Source: Hymenobacter perfusus (GTDB lineage: Bacteria; Bacteroidota; Bacteroidia; Cytophagales; Hymenobacteraceae). From it: a stretch of 64,000 nt of DNA. Positions 33,415 through 41,403 of this stretch are shown here, in pieces. The translations under genes were made by a program, and so were the position numbers. The notes beneath the pieces were generated by a model. That model worked only from the letters and a program-made list of their open reading frames with translations, was not told the origin of the DNA and searched no databases. How positions within the stretch are numbered: the first letter of the stretch is position 1; each line of letters opens with the position of its first letter. Location of the stretch: contig NZ_RWIU01000003.1 of assembly GCF_003944765.1 (NCBI RefSeq), positions 124,001 to 188,000 of the forward strand. The letters are read 5' to 3'.

Positions 33415-34611
33415 ATGACTGAACTCCAACGCCTGCTTATCGCCTACGACGCGCACCGCGCCGAGGGCCGCGCCTGCGCCCTGGCCTCGGTGGTGGACGT
33501 GGCCGGCTCGGCCTACCGCCGCCCTGGCGCCCGCATGCTCGTCACCGACGAAGGCCGCCTGACCGGGGCCATTAGCGGCGGCTGCCTCGAAGGCGACGCC
33601 CGCCAGCGCGCCCGCCGCGTGATTCAGCAGGGCCGCCCCACTGTCGTTACCTACGATTCCACCGACCCCGACGACGACCTGCAATTCGGCGCCGCGCTGG
33701 GCTGCCAGGGCATCGTGCAGATTCTGCTCGAACCCCTCGACTTCCAAAACCCCGACAACCCCGTGGAGCTGCTGCGCCGCTGGGCCGAAGGAGTGGAGGC
33801 CAACGCCGTAGTAGCCACCGTATTCAGCACGGCGGGCCCGGGCTCCGAGGTAGCCGTGGGTCAGCGCCTGTTGCTGACATCCGATAACACCGCGCAAGGC
33901 ACGCTGCCGGAAGCTGCTGACCTGTACGCCGCTATTCTGGCCGATGCCCGCACCGCCTTGGCGGCTGGGCAGCCGGCTACCCGTCACTACCCGGCCGGTG
34001 CCGGTACCGTGCGCGTGAGCCTGGAAATCCTACGTCCGCCCGTGCGCCTCACCGTGTACGGTGCTGGTAACGACGTGCAGCCGCTGGTGCGCCTAGCTGC
34101 CGGCCTCGGCTGGCGCGTGCTGGTAGTGGATGGCCGTCCCGCCCAGGCCCAGCCCGCCCGCTTCCCCGAAGCCGACGAAGTGCGCGTGCTGCCGCTGGCG
34201 CAAGTAAACCAGCAGCCTCACGATGGCAGCTTCGCGCTGCTGATGACCCACAACTACTACTACGACCTCGCGGTGCTCCAACACTTGCTGCCGGCCGCCA
34301 CGGCGCGCTACATCGGGTTGCTGGGGCCGCGCAAGAAGTACGAGCGGCTACTGGATGACCTCACCAAGGACACGCCTGACGCCGCCGAGCAGCTGCGGGG
34401 CCGCATCCACAGTCCCATCGGCCTGAACCTGGGGGCCGAAACGCCCGAGGAAATTGCCCTGTCCATCGTGGCCGAAATCCAGGCAGTACTCACCGGCCGC
34501 CCTGCCGGCTTCCTCCGCGACTCCCCGCATCCCATCCACCCGCCTCTGCACAGCAACGCCCCGCTGGTGCCCGAGGGCCGGGTGGATGCCATGTGCGCCA
34601 TCGGCGAGTAA
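33415..34611 (+). CDS. XdhC/CoxI (PaoD-like) molybdenum cofactor insertion chaperone
   Basis: The 398-residue protein has an N-terminal XdhC_CoxI domain (ALASVVDVAGSAYRRPGARM and GAISGGCLEGDARQRA) and a C-terminal Rossmann-like XdhC_C domain (LTVYGAGNDVQPLVRLAAGL, LMTHNYYYDLAVLQHLL, RYIGLLGPRKKYERLL, EIALSIVAEIQAVL). Such proteins bind the molybdenum cofactor and load it into the apo-enzyme; in E. coli PaoD does this for PaoABC. Position right after paoC supports that role. A repeat of family A lies between them. Confidence 0.92.
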   Translation: MTELQRLLIAYDAHRAEGRACALASVVDVAGSAYRRPGARMLVTDEGRLTGAISGGCLEGDARQRARRVIQQGRPTVVTYDSTDPDDDLQFGAALGCQGIVQILLEPLDFQNPDNPVELLRRWAEGVEANAVVATVFSTAGPGSEVAVGQRLLLTSDNTAQGTLPEAADLYAAILADARTALAAGQPATRHYPAGAGTVRVSLEILRPPVRLTVYGAGNDVQPLVRLAAGLGWRVLVVDGRPAQAQPARFPEADEVRVLPLAQVNQQPHDGSFALLMTHNYYYDLAVLQHLLPAATARYIGLLGPRKKYERLLDDLTKDTPDAAEQLRGRIHSPIGLNLGAETPEEIALSIVAEIQAVLTGRPAGFLRDSPHPIHPPLHSNAPLVPEGRVDAMCAIGE

Positions 34612-34616
34612 ACCCA

Positions 34617-34704
34617 CAGTAGCGCGAACTTTGTAGTTCGTGTCCCCGCGCCGTTAAACGAATCAGACGGCGCAAGGACGCGAACTACAAAGTTCGCGCT
34701 ACTG
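34617..34704. repeat. Family F inverted repeat (xdhC/mocA gap)
   Basis: CAGTAGCGCGAACTTTGTAG with TTCG at the left is mirrored by CGAACTACAAAGTTCGCGCT with ACTG at the right. The arms continue inward, imperfectly, through GCGCCGT/ACGGCGC. The inner GAACTTTGTAGTTC is itself nearly palindromic. Confidence 0.9.
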
Positions 34705-34764
34705 CTTTTCCGCCTCCAGGTTTTACCACTGGATAGCCACACTTTCCGGCTACCTATCAACTCA

Positions 34765-35358
34765 ATGCCCAACGCCATCATCCTGCTTGCCGCCGGCTCC
34801 TCGTCCCGCCTCGGCCAACCCAAGCAGCTGCTCCAGTTTCAGGGACAGACGCTGCTGCGGCGCGCCGCCGAAACAGCTGTAACCGCCGCGGCCGGCGTGC
34901 CAGTCGTCGTCGTCACTGGCGCGCTGCATCAGGAGCTGCTGCCGGAGCTGGCGGGCCTGCCGGTGCAGGTGGTGTGCAACTCCGACTGGGCCGCCGGCAT
35001 GGGCTCTTCCATTCAAACCGGTCTTACCTTCCTCGAAACCCTGCTTCCGGCCACAGATGGCGTAACCGTCATGCTCTGCGACCAACCCTTCGTGACGCCC
35101 GCGCTGCTGGCGGAGTTGCGCGAAACGCACGCCCGCACCGGCCGGTCCATCGTGGCTTCGGCGTACGCCAAAACTCAGGGCGTGCCGGTGTATTTCGCGG
35201 CCGAAGCGGTGCCGCTGCTGCGGGCGTTGCCGGCCGGGGCGGGAGCGGGGCATCTGTTGCGCCAGCATGGGGCCTTAGTGGCGGCAGTGCCCTTCGCATT
35301 GGGTGCCGTAGATGTGGACACGCCTGAGCAGTACGCGGCTCTGTTGGCGGGGCAGTAG
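34765..35358 (+). CDS. MocA-like molybdenum cofactor cytidylyltransferase (NTP transferase)
   Basis: The 197-residue protein is a MobA-type nucleotidyltransferase: the N-terminal ILLAAGSSSRLGQPKQLLQF motif with the nucleotide-binding loop, then VVVVTGALH, NSDWAAGMGSSIQTGL, VMLCDQPFVTPALL and GVPVYF. Fused or single MocA proteins make the cytosine dinucleotide form (MCD) of the cofactor used by PaoABC and xanthine dehydrogenases. MocA rather than MobA is inferred from the pao neighbours, since both families share these motifs. Confidence 0.88.
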   Translation: MPNAIILLAAGSSSRLGQPKQLLQFQGQTLLRRAAETAVTAAAGVPVVVVTGALHQELLPELAGLPVQVVCNSDWAAGMGSSIQTGLTFLETLLPATDGVTVMLCDQPFVTPALLAELRETHARTGRSIVASAYAKTQGVPVYFAAEAVPLLRALPAGAGAGHLLRQHGALVAAVPFALGAVDVDTPEQYAALLAGQ

Positions 35359-35477
35359 CGTAGGGAGCGAATGGGTCACGTTTGTGCTGCTGCCGCGTCG
35401 CTAACAACGCAGGCCCGGCAACGGCCGCGCCGAATTCCCGTTATCTTGCCCGAACTCTACCTCAACCCCCTCCTTGT

Positions 35478-36884
35478 ATGAGCGACGCTACCGCCGCCGT
35501 AACCCCGCCCGAAGTGGGCTTCGAGAACATTCCCAAGGACGATAAGCGCATCACTCGGGGCTGGACGTTCTACGACTGGGCCAACTCGGTGTACCCGCTG
35601 GTCATCACCTCCAGCATCTTCCCCATCTACTGGGGCGCGATGGTGAAGGAAATTACCAAAACCGACAGCGGCAAAAGCCCGGTGGATTTTCTGGGGTTCC
35701 AGGTGCCCGGCTCCTCGCTGCTGACCTACGCCATTTCGGCGGCCTTCCTGTTCATTGCCATCATCAGCCCGTTTCTCACGTCGCTGGCCGATTTCTCGGG
35801 GCGCAAGAAGCTGTTCATGCAGATCTTCTGCTACCTCGGGGCCTTTTCCTGCGCCGCGCTGTTCTTCTTCACGCCCGATACGCTCACGCTCAGCACCTTC
35901 GTGTTCGTGCTGGCCACCATCGGGTTTTCGGGCTCCATTGTCTTCTACAACTCCTATCTACCCCTGATTTCCAGCGAGGAAAAGTACGATTCGCTGTCGG
36001 CGCGCGGGTTCTCCATGGGCTACATCGGCTCGGTGCTGCTGCTGCTGGTTTGTCTGGGTTTGATCATGGGCCATGAGGCCATTGGGCTGGAAGAAGGATT
36101 TGCCACCCGGTTGGCCTTCCTGCTCACCGGCCTTTGGTGGGCCGGTTTCGCCCAGATTGCCTTCTTCGCGCTGCCCGCCGACCCCGGCCGCCCGGCCGGG
36201 GCCGCCGACGAATCGGGCTGGCTGCTCAACGGTTTCCGGGAGCTGGGCAAAGTGTGGGACCAGCTCCAACAGCTGCCCAATCTGAAACGCTTCCTGCTGG
36301 CCTACTTCACCTACAACATGGGCGTGCAGACGGTAATGTACGTGGCCACCATCTTCGGCGATGAAGAGCTGAAGCTCGAAAGCTCGGCCCTGATTCTGAC
36401 CATTTTGCTGCTCCAGATTGTGGGTATCCTGGGAGCCTACCTGTTTTCGAAACTCTCGGAGCGCATCGGCAACACCCGGGCTTTGAGCTGGGCCGTGTTT
36501 ATCTGGATGCTGATCTGCATCGGTGGCTACTTCGTGCAGGCGGGATGGTCGTTCTACGCCTTGGCCGCCGTCATCGGCCTCACTATGGGCGCGGTGCAAA
36601 GCCTTTCGCGCAGCACCTACTCCAAGATTATTCCTGAAAACACGCCCAATACGGCGGCATTTTTCAGCTTCTTCGACGTGACGGAAAAGCTCAGTATCGT
36701 AATCGGTACGGCTGTTTTCGGGGTTATTGCCCAGGTGACGGGCTCTATGCGCAACAGCATTTTGTCGCTCATCGTGTTCTTCGTGCTAGGCCTAATTTTC
36801 CTGCTGCGTCTGCGCGGCAAGAAGCTGCGCGACGATGTGAGCGGGGCTGATCCGAAGCTGGCGGAAGGCCTCAGCGGCAACTAG
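35478..36884 (+). CDS. MFS transporter, UMF1/Atg22-like
   Basis: The ATG at 35478 (MSDATAAVTPPEVGFENIPK) gives 468 residues; the longer frame adds a Cys-rich, non-conserved stretch. About twelve membrane helices are visible. The signature GWTFYDWANSVYPLVITSSI near residues 31-50 is typical of the UMF1 (unknown major facilitator) family, and LSRSTYSKIIPENTPNTAAF lies in the second half. The substrate is unknown; yeast Atg22 relatives export amino acids from vacuoles. Confidence 0.9.
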   Translation: MSDATAAVTPPEVGFENIPKDDKRITRGWTFYDWANSVYPLVITSSIFPIYWGAMVKEITKTDSGKSPVDFLGFQVPGSSLLTYAISAAFLFIAIISPFLTSLADFSGRKKLFMQIFCYLGAFSCAALFFFTPDTLTLSTFVFVLATIGFSGSIVFYNSYLPLISSEEKYDSLSARGFSMGYIGSVLLLLVCLGLIMGHEAIGLEEGFATRLAFLLTGLWWAGFAQIAFFALPADPGRPAGAADESGWLLNGFRELGKVWDQLQQLPNLKRFLLAYFTYNMGVQTVMYVATIFGDEELKLESSALILTILLLQIVGILGAYLFSKLSERIGNTRALSWAVFIWMLICIGGYFVQAGWSFYALAAVIGLTMGAVQSLSRSTYSKIIPENTPNTAAFFSFFDVTEKLSIVIGTAVFGVIAQVTGSMRNSILSLIVFFVLGLIFLLRLRGKKLRDDVSGADPKLAEGLSGN

Positions 36885-36936
36885 CAGCCGGTCGAACCCC
36901 AGTCGCCGCCTGATACCCGCAAATTTCAGTACTTGC

Positions 36937-36967
36937 CAACGAGCACCGGCCGCCCCGGTGCTCGTTG
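36937..36967. terminator. Terminator-like hairpin after the MFS gene
   Basis: CAACGAGCACCGG pairs perfectly with CCGGTGCTCGTTG over a 5-base loop and is followed by CTGTTTT on the plus strand. Confidence 0.7.
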
Positions 36968-36998
36968 CTGTTTTCACGCCCTCAAACCGCAGTTCCTT

Positions 36999-37517
36999 AT
37001 GCACACGTCCTCCCTTCAACAGAATATCCTGGCCGAACTCGACCATGAGCTGGCTACCACCCGCAAGCTACTGGAGCGCGTCCCCTACGACCAAGCCGAC
37101 TTCACGCCGCACCCCAAAAGCATGAAGCTGTGGCAGCTGGCCTCGCACATCGTGAACCTGCTGGCGTTCAACCAGCTGTTCGTGCAGCATGCCTCCCGCG
37201 ACTTTCTCGACCCGAACGGCCCCAAGCCCGGCCCCACGCCCACCAGCTCCGAGGAGCTGCTGCAACGCTTCGACCAGTACAGCGCCAGCCTGCGCCAGGC
37301 CCTGCAGGACTCCGACGACGAGCAGCTGACCGGCAGCTTCCGCCTGCACCGCGGCGAGCAAACCCTGATGGAACGCCCCAAAGGCGCGGCCATCCGCATC
37401 ATGGGCCTCAACCACAGCATCCACCACCGCGGCCAGCTCTCCGTGTACCTGCGCCTGCTCGACATCCCGCTGCCCGCCATGTACGGCCCCTCCGCCGACG
37501 AGCAGGGCTGGGGGTAA
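36999..37517 (+). CDS. DinB family protein
   Basis: The ATG at 36999 (MHTSSLQQNILAELDHELAT) gives 172 residues; the upstream extension would run through the terminator hairpin. It is a four-helix DinB/YfiT-like protein with the family metal His pattern: His in LASHIVNLLAF, and the pair in GLNHSIHHRGQLSVYLRLL. Such proteins include thiol-S-transferases with metal-bound bacillithiol or related thiols, but most members have no known substrate. It appears monocistronic. Confidence 0.9.
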   Translation: MHTSSLQQNILAELDHELATTRKLLERVPYDQADFTPHPKSMKLWQLASHIVNLLAFNQLFVQHASRDFLDPNGPKPGPTPTSSEELLQRFDQYSASLRQALQDSDDEQLTGSFRLHRGEQTLMERPKGAAIRIMGLNHSIHHRGQLSVYLRLLDIPLPAMYGPSADEQGWG

Positions 37518-37521
37518 GGGG

Positions 37522-37623
37522 AATTAAAAATTGAGAATTAAAAATTAAAAATGGGCCGCTCAATTATCTCGTGGGAGGTATTTGAGCGGCCCATTTTTAA
37601 TTTTTAATTCTCAATTTTTAATT
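37522..37623. repeat. Family G AT-rich inverted repeat at the 3' end of the amidohydrolase gene
   Basis: The two 42-base arms (37522-37563, 37582-37623) are perfect reverse complements with an 18-base loop. The arms are AT-rich (AATTAAAAATTGAGAATT) except for a GGGCCGCTC inner part. The right arm overlaps the last codons and stop of the amidohydrolase gene. Confidence 0.93.
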
Positions 37624-39284
37624 GAAAACACCCGCTCGCCGGCAATCCAGGTTTGCTGGACTTTGGCGGTGCGGAGCTGCTCTTTGGGGGCTTCCAGCAG
37701 GTCGGTTTTCAGGATCACGAAGTCGGCGGCCATGCCGGGGCGGATGCTGCCTTTCTGCTTGTCCTCGAAGGCGGCGTGGGCGGCCCAGGTGGTCATGCCG
37801 CGCAATGCGTCGGGGCGGCTGAGGGCGTTTTCCATCTGGAAGCCGCCGGCCGGGTAATTCTTGGCATCCTGCCGGGCCACGGCCGAGTGGAAGCCGTAGA
37901 GCGGGTTGATGTCCTCCACCGGGAAGTCGGAGCCCAGGGCCACCTGGCCGTACTGCTTGCGCAGGTCGTTGAAGGCGTAGGCTGTTTTGAGGCGGTCGGC
38001 ACCCAGCCGCTCGCCGGCCCAGTACATATCGGAGGTGGCGTGGGTGGGCTGCACCGAGGGCACGATGCCGTACTGCCCGAACTTGGCTATATCGGCCCCA
38101 CTTACCACCTGGGCGTGCTCAATGCGCCAGCGCCGGTCCTTCTGGCCCTTCAGCGCCTCGCCGTAGATATCCAGAAGCAGCCGGTTCGAGGAATCCCCGA
38201 TGGCGTGGGTGTTCATCTGAAATTTGCTGGCCGCCAGCTCTTTCGCCAGGCTGCGGAAATCCGACGCCGACGACAGCAGGAAGCCGGTTTCCTTCGGCCG
38301 GTCAGCGTACGGGTGAATCAGGCAGGCCCCGCGGGAGCCCAGGGCGCCGTCGGCGTACACCTTGAACGAGCACACCGTGAGGCGGTCCTTGAATACCGGG
38401 CCGTTTTTGAGGTAGAACTCTTTGTTCTCTTTGGTGGGCGCCAGCATGGCATAAAAGCGCACTTTCAGCTTGCCCTGTTGCTGCAAGGCATCGAGCCGAT
38501 CCACGTTGGCTTTTTCCAGGCCGGCATCGGCCATGCTGGTGAGGCCCACGGCCACGCACCGCTGCTGCGCTTCCAGCAGCGCCGTTTCCGCTTCGGCGGC
38601 GGTGGGTTCCGGAATTTTGGCCGCCACCAGCTTCACGGCGTTATCTACCAGCAAACCGGTAAGCCGCCCCTGGGCGTTTTTGCTGATAGTGCCGCCGCTG
38701 ATGGGCGTACGGGCCGTGACGCCCGCTAAGTCCAGTGCCTTCTGGTTCACGAGGGCCGCGTGGCCATCCACCCGGATGATGAAGACGGGCGTGTTCGGGA
38801 ACAGCGCGTCGAGGGTGTCTTTGGTGGGAAACTGCTTGTTGGTCCAGTCGTTCTGGTCCCAGCCGCGGCCGGTGAGCCAGGCGGCCTGCGGGTACTGCTG
38901 CCGTTGCTGCTGGAGCTTCTGTATTACTTCCTTCCACGAGCCAGTGCCTACCAGGTCGGCATCACGCAAGCCCAGGGCGTAGCGGTAGAAGTGGCAGTGC
39001 GCGTCGTAGAAGCCGGGGTAGATGAACTGGCCCTGGGCGTCCACTTCCTGCTTGCTCTGGTACTTGGCCCGGATTTCTTCGGCCGTGCCCACGCTCACAA
39101 ACTTGCCATTCTGCACGGCAAAGGCCTGCGCCTTGCTGAACGCCGAATCGACGGTGTACACCGTGGCGTTGTACACGATAAGGTCGGCGGGCTGGCGGGT
39201 GCCGGAGTTACAGCCTGCCAAGGCGGCCGTAGCGGCCAGCAGCCCGAAGGCGGGCCGGCGTAGAAGGAGGAGGGAAGGCATCAT
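37611..39284 (-). CDS. Lipoprotein amidohydrolase (amidohydrolase_3, YtcJ-like)
   Basis: The 557-residue protein has a lipoprotein signal ending in the lipobox LAGC at about residues 22-25, so it would be anchored in an outer or inner membrane leaflet. The catalytic domain shows metal-binding HCH in YPGFYDAHCHFYRY, further His in MNTHAIGDSSNRLLL and WRIEHAQVVS, and the Asp in ALGSDFPVEDINPL, the arrangement of the TIM-barrel amidohydrolase_3 family. Substrates of most members are unknown. Its last residues, SIKN, are encoded within the family G repeat. Confidence 0.92.
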   Translation of the reverse strand: MMPSLLLLRRPAFGLLAATAALAGCNSGTRQPADLIVYNATVYTVDSAFSKAQAFAVQNGKFVSVGTAEEIRAKYQSKQEVDAQGQFIYPGFYDAHCHFYRYALGLRDADLVGTGSWKEVIQKLQQQRQQYPQAAWLTGRGWDQNDWTNKQFPTKDTLDALFPNTPVFIIRVDGHAALVNQKALDLAGVTARTPISGGTISKNAQGRLTGLLVDNAVKLVAAKIPEPTAAEAETALLEAQQRCVAVGLTSMADAGLEKANVDRLDALQQQGKLKVRFYAMLAPTKENKEFYLKNGPVFKDRLTVCSFKVYADGALGSRGACLIHPYADRPKETGFLLSSASDFRSLAKELAASKFQMNTHAIGDSSNRLLLDIYGEALKGQKDRRWRIEHAQVVSGADIAKFGQYGIVPSVQPTHATSDMYWAGERLGADRLKTAYAFNDLRKQYGQVALGSDFPVEDINPLYGFHSAVARQDAKNYPAGGFQMENALSRPDALRGMTTWAAHAAFEDKQKGSIRPGMAADFVILKTDLLEAPKEQLRTAKVQQTWIAGERVFSIKN

Positions 39285-39323
39285 GCCGGCGAAAGTACGC
39301 AGCCGACCGGCAATCCGCAGCCG

Positions 39324-39752
39324 CTACGGCCGCTTTTTGGCGCACTGCCGCAGCCAACGGCGCGCTTCGGCTTCATCAGTGAAGCGCTGCAGGTGATAGG
39401 GCTGGTTGGCGTCGTCGGGCAGGGGCGGAATGGCGGGGGTAGCCAGTACCCCGGCCAGCTGGTTCGGGGCCATCAGAAACGCCAGGTACGTGGTACCGCC
39501 CAGGCGCGGGGCCAGTTGCGGAAAAAATACCTCCAGCATCCAGAATACGTCGGTGGGGGCAATGCCGGCGGCCCGTTTGCTGGTGTCAATCAGCCAGTGC
39601 CGGCACTGGTACTCCTCGGCCGTATCCAGCAAAGCGGCGTAACCCTGGTGCATTTCAAACGGCATGACGGAGCGCCGCCACTGGCCCAGCAGCGTGCGGC
39701 GGCGGCCTTCGTAGTTGATGAGCAGATAAGGCGGGGAGGCAACGAGGGGCAT
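39324..39752 (-). CDS. Conserved hypothetical protein, possibly STAS/SpoIIAA-like
   Basis: The ATG at 39752 (MPLVASPPYLLINYEGRRRT) gives 142 residues. The pattern of a short beta strand, a helix with MHQGYAALLDTAEEYQCRHW, then the strand WLIDTSKRAAGIAP and a long helix resembles the alpha/beta STAS or SEC14-like fold seen in many uncharacterised Bacteroidota proteins, but I cannot confirm it. It lies downstream of AMP nucleosidase on the same strand, with a terminator between them, so it is probably expressed separately. Confidence 0.65.
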   Translation of the reverse strand: MPLVASPPYLLINYEGRRRTLLGQWRRSVMPFEMHQGYAALLDTAEEYQCRHWLIDTSKRAAGIAPTDVFWMLEVFFPQLAPRLGGTTYLAFLMAPNQLAGVLATPAIPPLPDDANQPYHLQRFTDEAEARRWLRQCAKKRP

Positions 39753-39776
39753 AGCAGAAGCAGGCGCGGAAAAAGA

Positions 39777-39811
39777 GCGGGGCCTGCATTCCAACAGAAT
39801 ACAGGCCCCGC
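39777..39811 (-). terminator. Intrinsic terminator of the AMP nucleosidase gene
   Basis: On the minus strand GCGGGGCCTG..GAATGCAGGCCCCGC folds into a 15-bp stem with one mismatch, followed by CTCTTTTTCC. It starts about 20 bp after the AMP nucleosidase stop. Confidence 0.8.
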
Positions 39812-39830
39812 AAATAGCAGTTTTTTTTGC

Positions 39831-40604
39831 TTACTCGAACCGCATGTGTTTCACCGACTCGCCGGAGTTTTTCAGCTCCAGCAAGGAATCAATGCCAATC
39901 TGCAGGTGCGAGGTCACGAAATCGGCGGTTACCTTTTTGTCGCTTTCCGAGGTTTTCACGCCTTCGGGCGTCATCGGATTGTCGCTCACCAGCAGTAACG
40001 CGCCGTGGGGAATCTCGTTCACGAAGCCGACGGTGAAGATGGTAGCCGTTTCCATATCCACGGCCATGGCCCGGATCTGGCGCAGGTACTCCTTGAAGTT
40101 CTCGTCGTGCTCCCACACGCGGCGGTTGGTGGTGTACACCGTGCCGGTCCAGTAGTCTTTCTCGTGCTTCTTGATCATGCTGCTCACGGCGCGCTGCAGG
40201 CGGAACGACGGCAAAGCCGGAATTTCGGCGGGCAGGTAGTCGTCGGAGGTACCCTCGCCCCGGATGGCGGCGATGGGCAGGATCAGGTCGCCGAGCTTGG
40301 TTTTGTTTTTCAGGCCGCCGCACTTGCCCAGGAACAGGGCCGCTTTGGGTTTTACGGCCGAAATCAGGTCCATGACGGTAGCCGCCATCGGGGAGCCCAT
40401 ACCGAAGTTGATAATGGTAATGCCGTTGGCCGTGGCCGTCTGCATCGGCTTGTCGATGCCACGAACTTCCACGCCGAACTGCTCGGCAAACATGTGTACA
40501 TAATTCACGAAGTTGGTCAGCAGGATGTACTGGCCAAACTCCTTCAACGCTACGCCCGTGTAGCGGGGCAGCCAGTTCTCGACGATGTCGGCTTTGGTTT
40601 TCAT
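39831..40604 (-). CDS. amn: AMP nucleosidase (short form)
   Basis: The 257-residue protein belongs to the purine/uridine phosphorylase superfamily: INFGMGSPMAATVMDLISAV, the nucleoside-binding LFLGKCGGLKNKTKLGDLIL, and the substrate Glu in VDMETATIFTVGFVNE near residue 185. This corresponds to the C-terminal catalytic half of E. coli Amn (about 480 residues), the usual length in Bacteroidota. It cleaves AMP to adenine and ribose 5-phosphate. A long leader with a terminator-like hairpin lies upstream. Confidence 0.9.
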   Translation of the reverse strand: MKTKADIVENWLPRYTGVALKEFGQYILLTNFVNYVHMFAEQFGVEVRGIDKPMQTATANGITIINFGMGSPMAATVMDLISAVKPKAALFLGKCGGLKNKTKLGDLILPIAAIRGEGTSDDYLPAEIPALPSFRLQRAVSSMIKKHEKDYWTGTVYTTNRRVWEHDENFKEYLRQIRAMAVDMETATIFTVGFVNEIPHGALLLVSDNPMTPEGVKTSESDKKVTADFVTSHLQIGIDSLLELKNSGESVKHMRFE

Positions 40605-40701
40605 AAGGGTAAAAAAGTAAGTGTTGCGTGAAGAAAGGCTATACCTGCGCCGGTTGCTGCGCCAGGCGGCAACCAGCTGCGTTCAGCCGGAAAAGGATAG
40701 G

Positions 40702-40743
40702 TACAAAAAAACCGTCGGAACCCACCAGGTGGGGTGCGACGGT
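40702..40743 (-). terminator. Possible attenuator/terminator hairpin in the amn leader
   Basis: On the minus strand ACCGTCGCACCCCACC pairs with GGTGGGTTCCGACGGT at 14 of 16 positions and is followed by seven T residues. It lies about 100 bp upstream of the amn start with no complete minus-strand gene before it, so it would stop a leader transcript. Confidence 0.5.
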
Positions 40744-40779
40744 ACGGGAAGAAAAGCGGGAGCAGAGTACCCAGGGCCG

Positions 40780-40787
40780 TACCTTTG
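40780..40787 (+). promoter_or_regulatory. -7 promoter element TACCTTTG immediately before the HsdR-N gene
   Basis: A perfect TAnnTTTG match ends six bases before the ATG at 40794, implying a leaderless or nearly leaderless transcript. Confidence 0.55.
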
Positions 40788-40793
40788 GAGGTG

Positions 40794-41246
40794 ATGCAAG
40801 AGTTGAACCTGCCGCCTTTCGAGTACAAAGTTACACAATCCAGCGAAAATTTGCTAATCTGGGACGTTCTGCGCCGCCGGAATGTGGTACTCACGCCCGA
40901 GGAATGGGTGCGCCAACACGTAGTGCATTATCTGATTACGCACCGGGGCTACCCCAAAGGACTGCTGAGCCTGGAGCGCGGCCACCGCTACAACCAGCGC
41001 CAGAAACGCACCGACTTAGTGGCCCTGGATGCTGCCGGCCAGCCGCTGCTGCTGGTGGAGTGCAAACGGCCCACGGTGCCCATTACGGCGGCTACGGCTA
41101 TGCAGGCGGCCACGTATAACCAGACCATCGGGGCGCCGCTGCTGCTGCTGACGAACGGTTTGCAGCACTTCTGCTGGCGCGTCAATTTTGCCGAACGCAC
41201 CAACGAGCGACTCGCCGAGGTACCCCGGTACGAGGCTCCGGCGGCG
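40794..41246 (+). CDS. Stand-alone HsdR N-terminal (PD-(D/E)XK nuclease-like) protein
   Basis: The ATG at 40794 (MQELNLPPFEYKVTQSSENL) gives about 150 residues, extending at most to the stop at 41253-41255. The protein resembles only the N-terminal domain of type I restriction endonuclease subunits: PEEWVRQHVVHYLITHRGYP, then RTDLVALDAAGQP and LLLVECKRP, which provide the D-(E)xK nuclease triad. No helicase, methylase or specificity gene is near. Such short proteins are widespread in Bacteroidota and their role is unknown. It is divergent from amn. Confidence 0.85.
40826..40833 (-). promoter_or_regulatory. Possible minus-strand -7 element TAACTTTG for the amn leader
   Basis: TAACTTTG on the minus strand fits TAnnTTTG. 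A transcript from here would run through the hairpin at 40702-40743 into amn. It lies inside the coding region of the opposite gene, so a chance match is possible. Confidence 0.35.
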
Positions 41247-41403
41247 GGCCGGTAGCCGGCTGCGACCCGGCTAAGGGACGAGTTGCCCGGGGAATGAAGC
41301 CAATTTGCTTTCTTTAGGTTGAAAACCGGATACTTGCTTCCGTTTGGTTCCGGCGCACGGTGGCTGCCAGGCCGGCCCCGAAACCGTTTTCTACCCTCCG
41401 CTC

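Noticed and set aside
17073..37623. CRISPR array
   Set aside because: The repeats are inverted pairs spaced by whole genes rather than direct repeats with regular short spacers, and no cas genes are present.
40711..40771. Signal recognition particle (4.5S) RNA
   Set aside because: Stem and purine-rich stretches look superficially similar, but the conserved GGAA tetraloop context and flanking internal loop could not be aligned.
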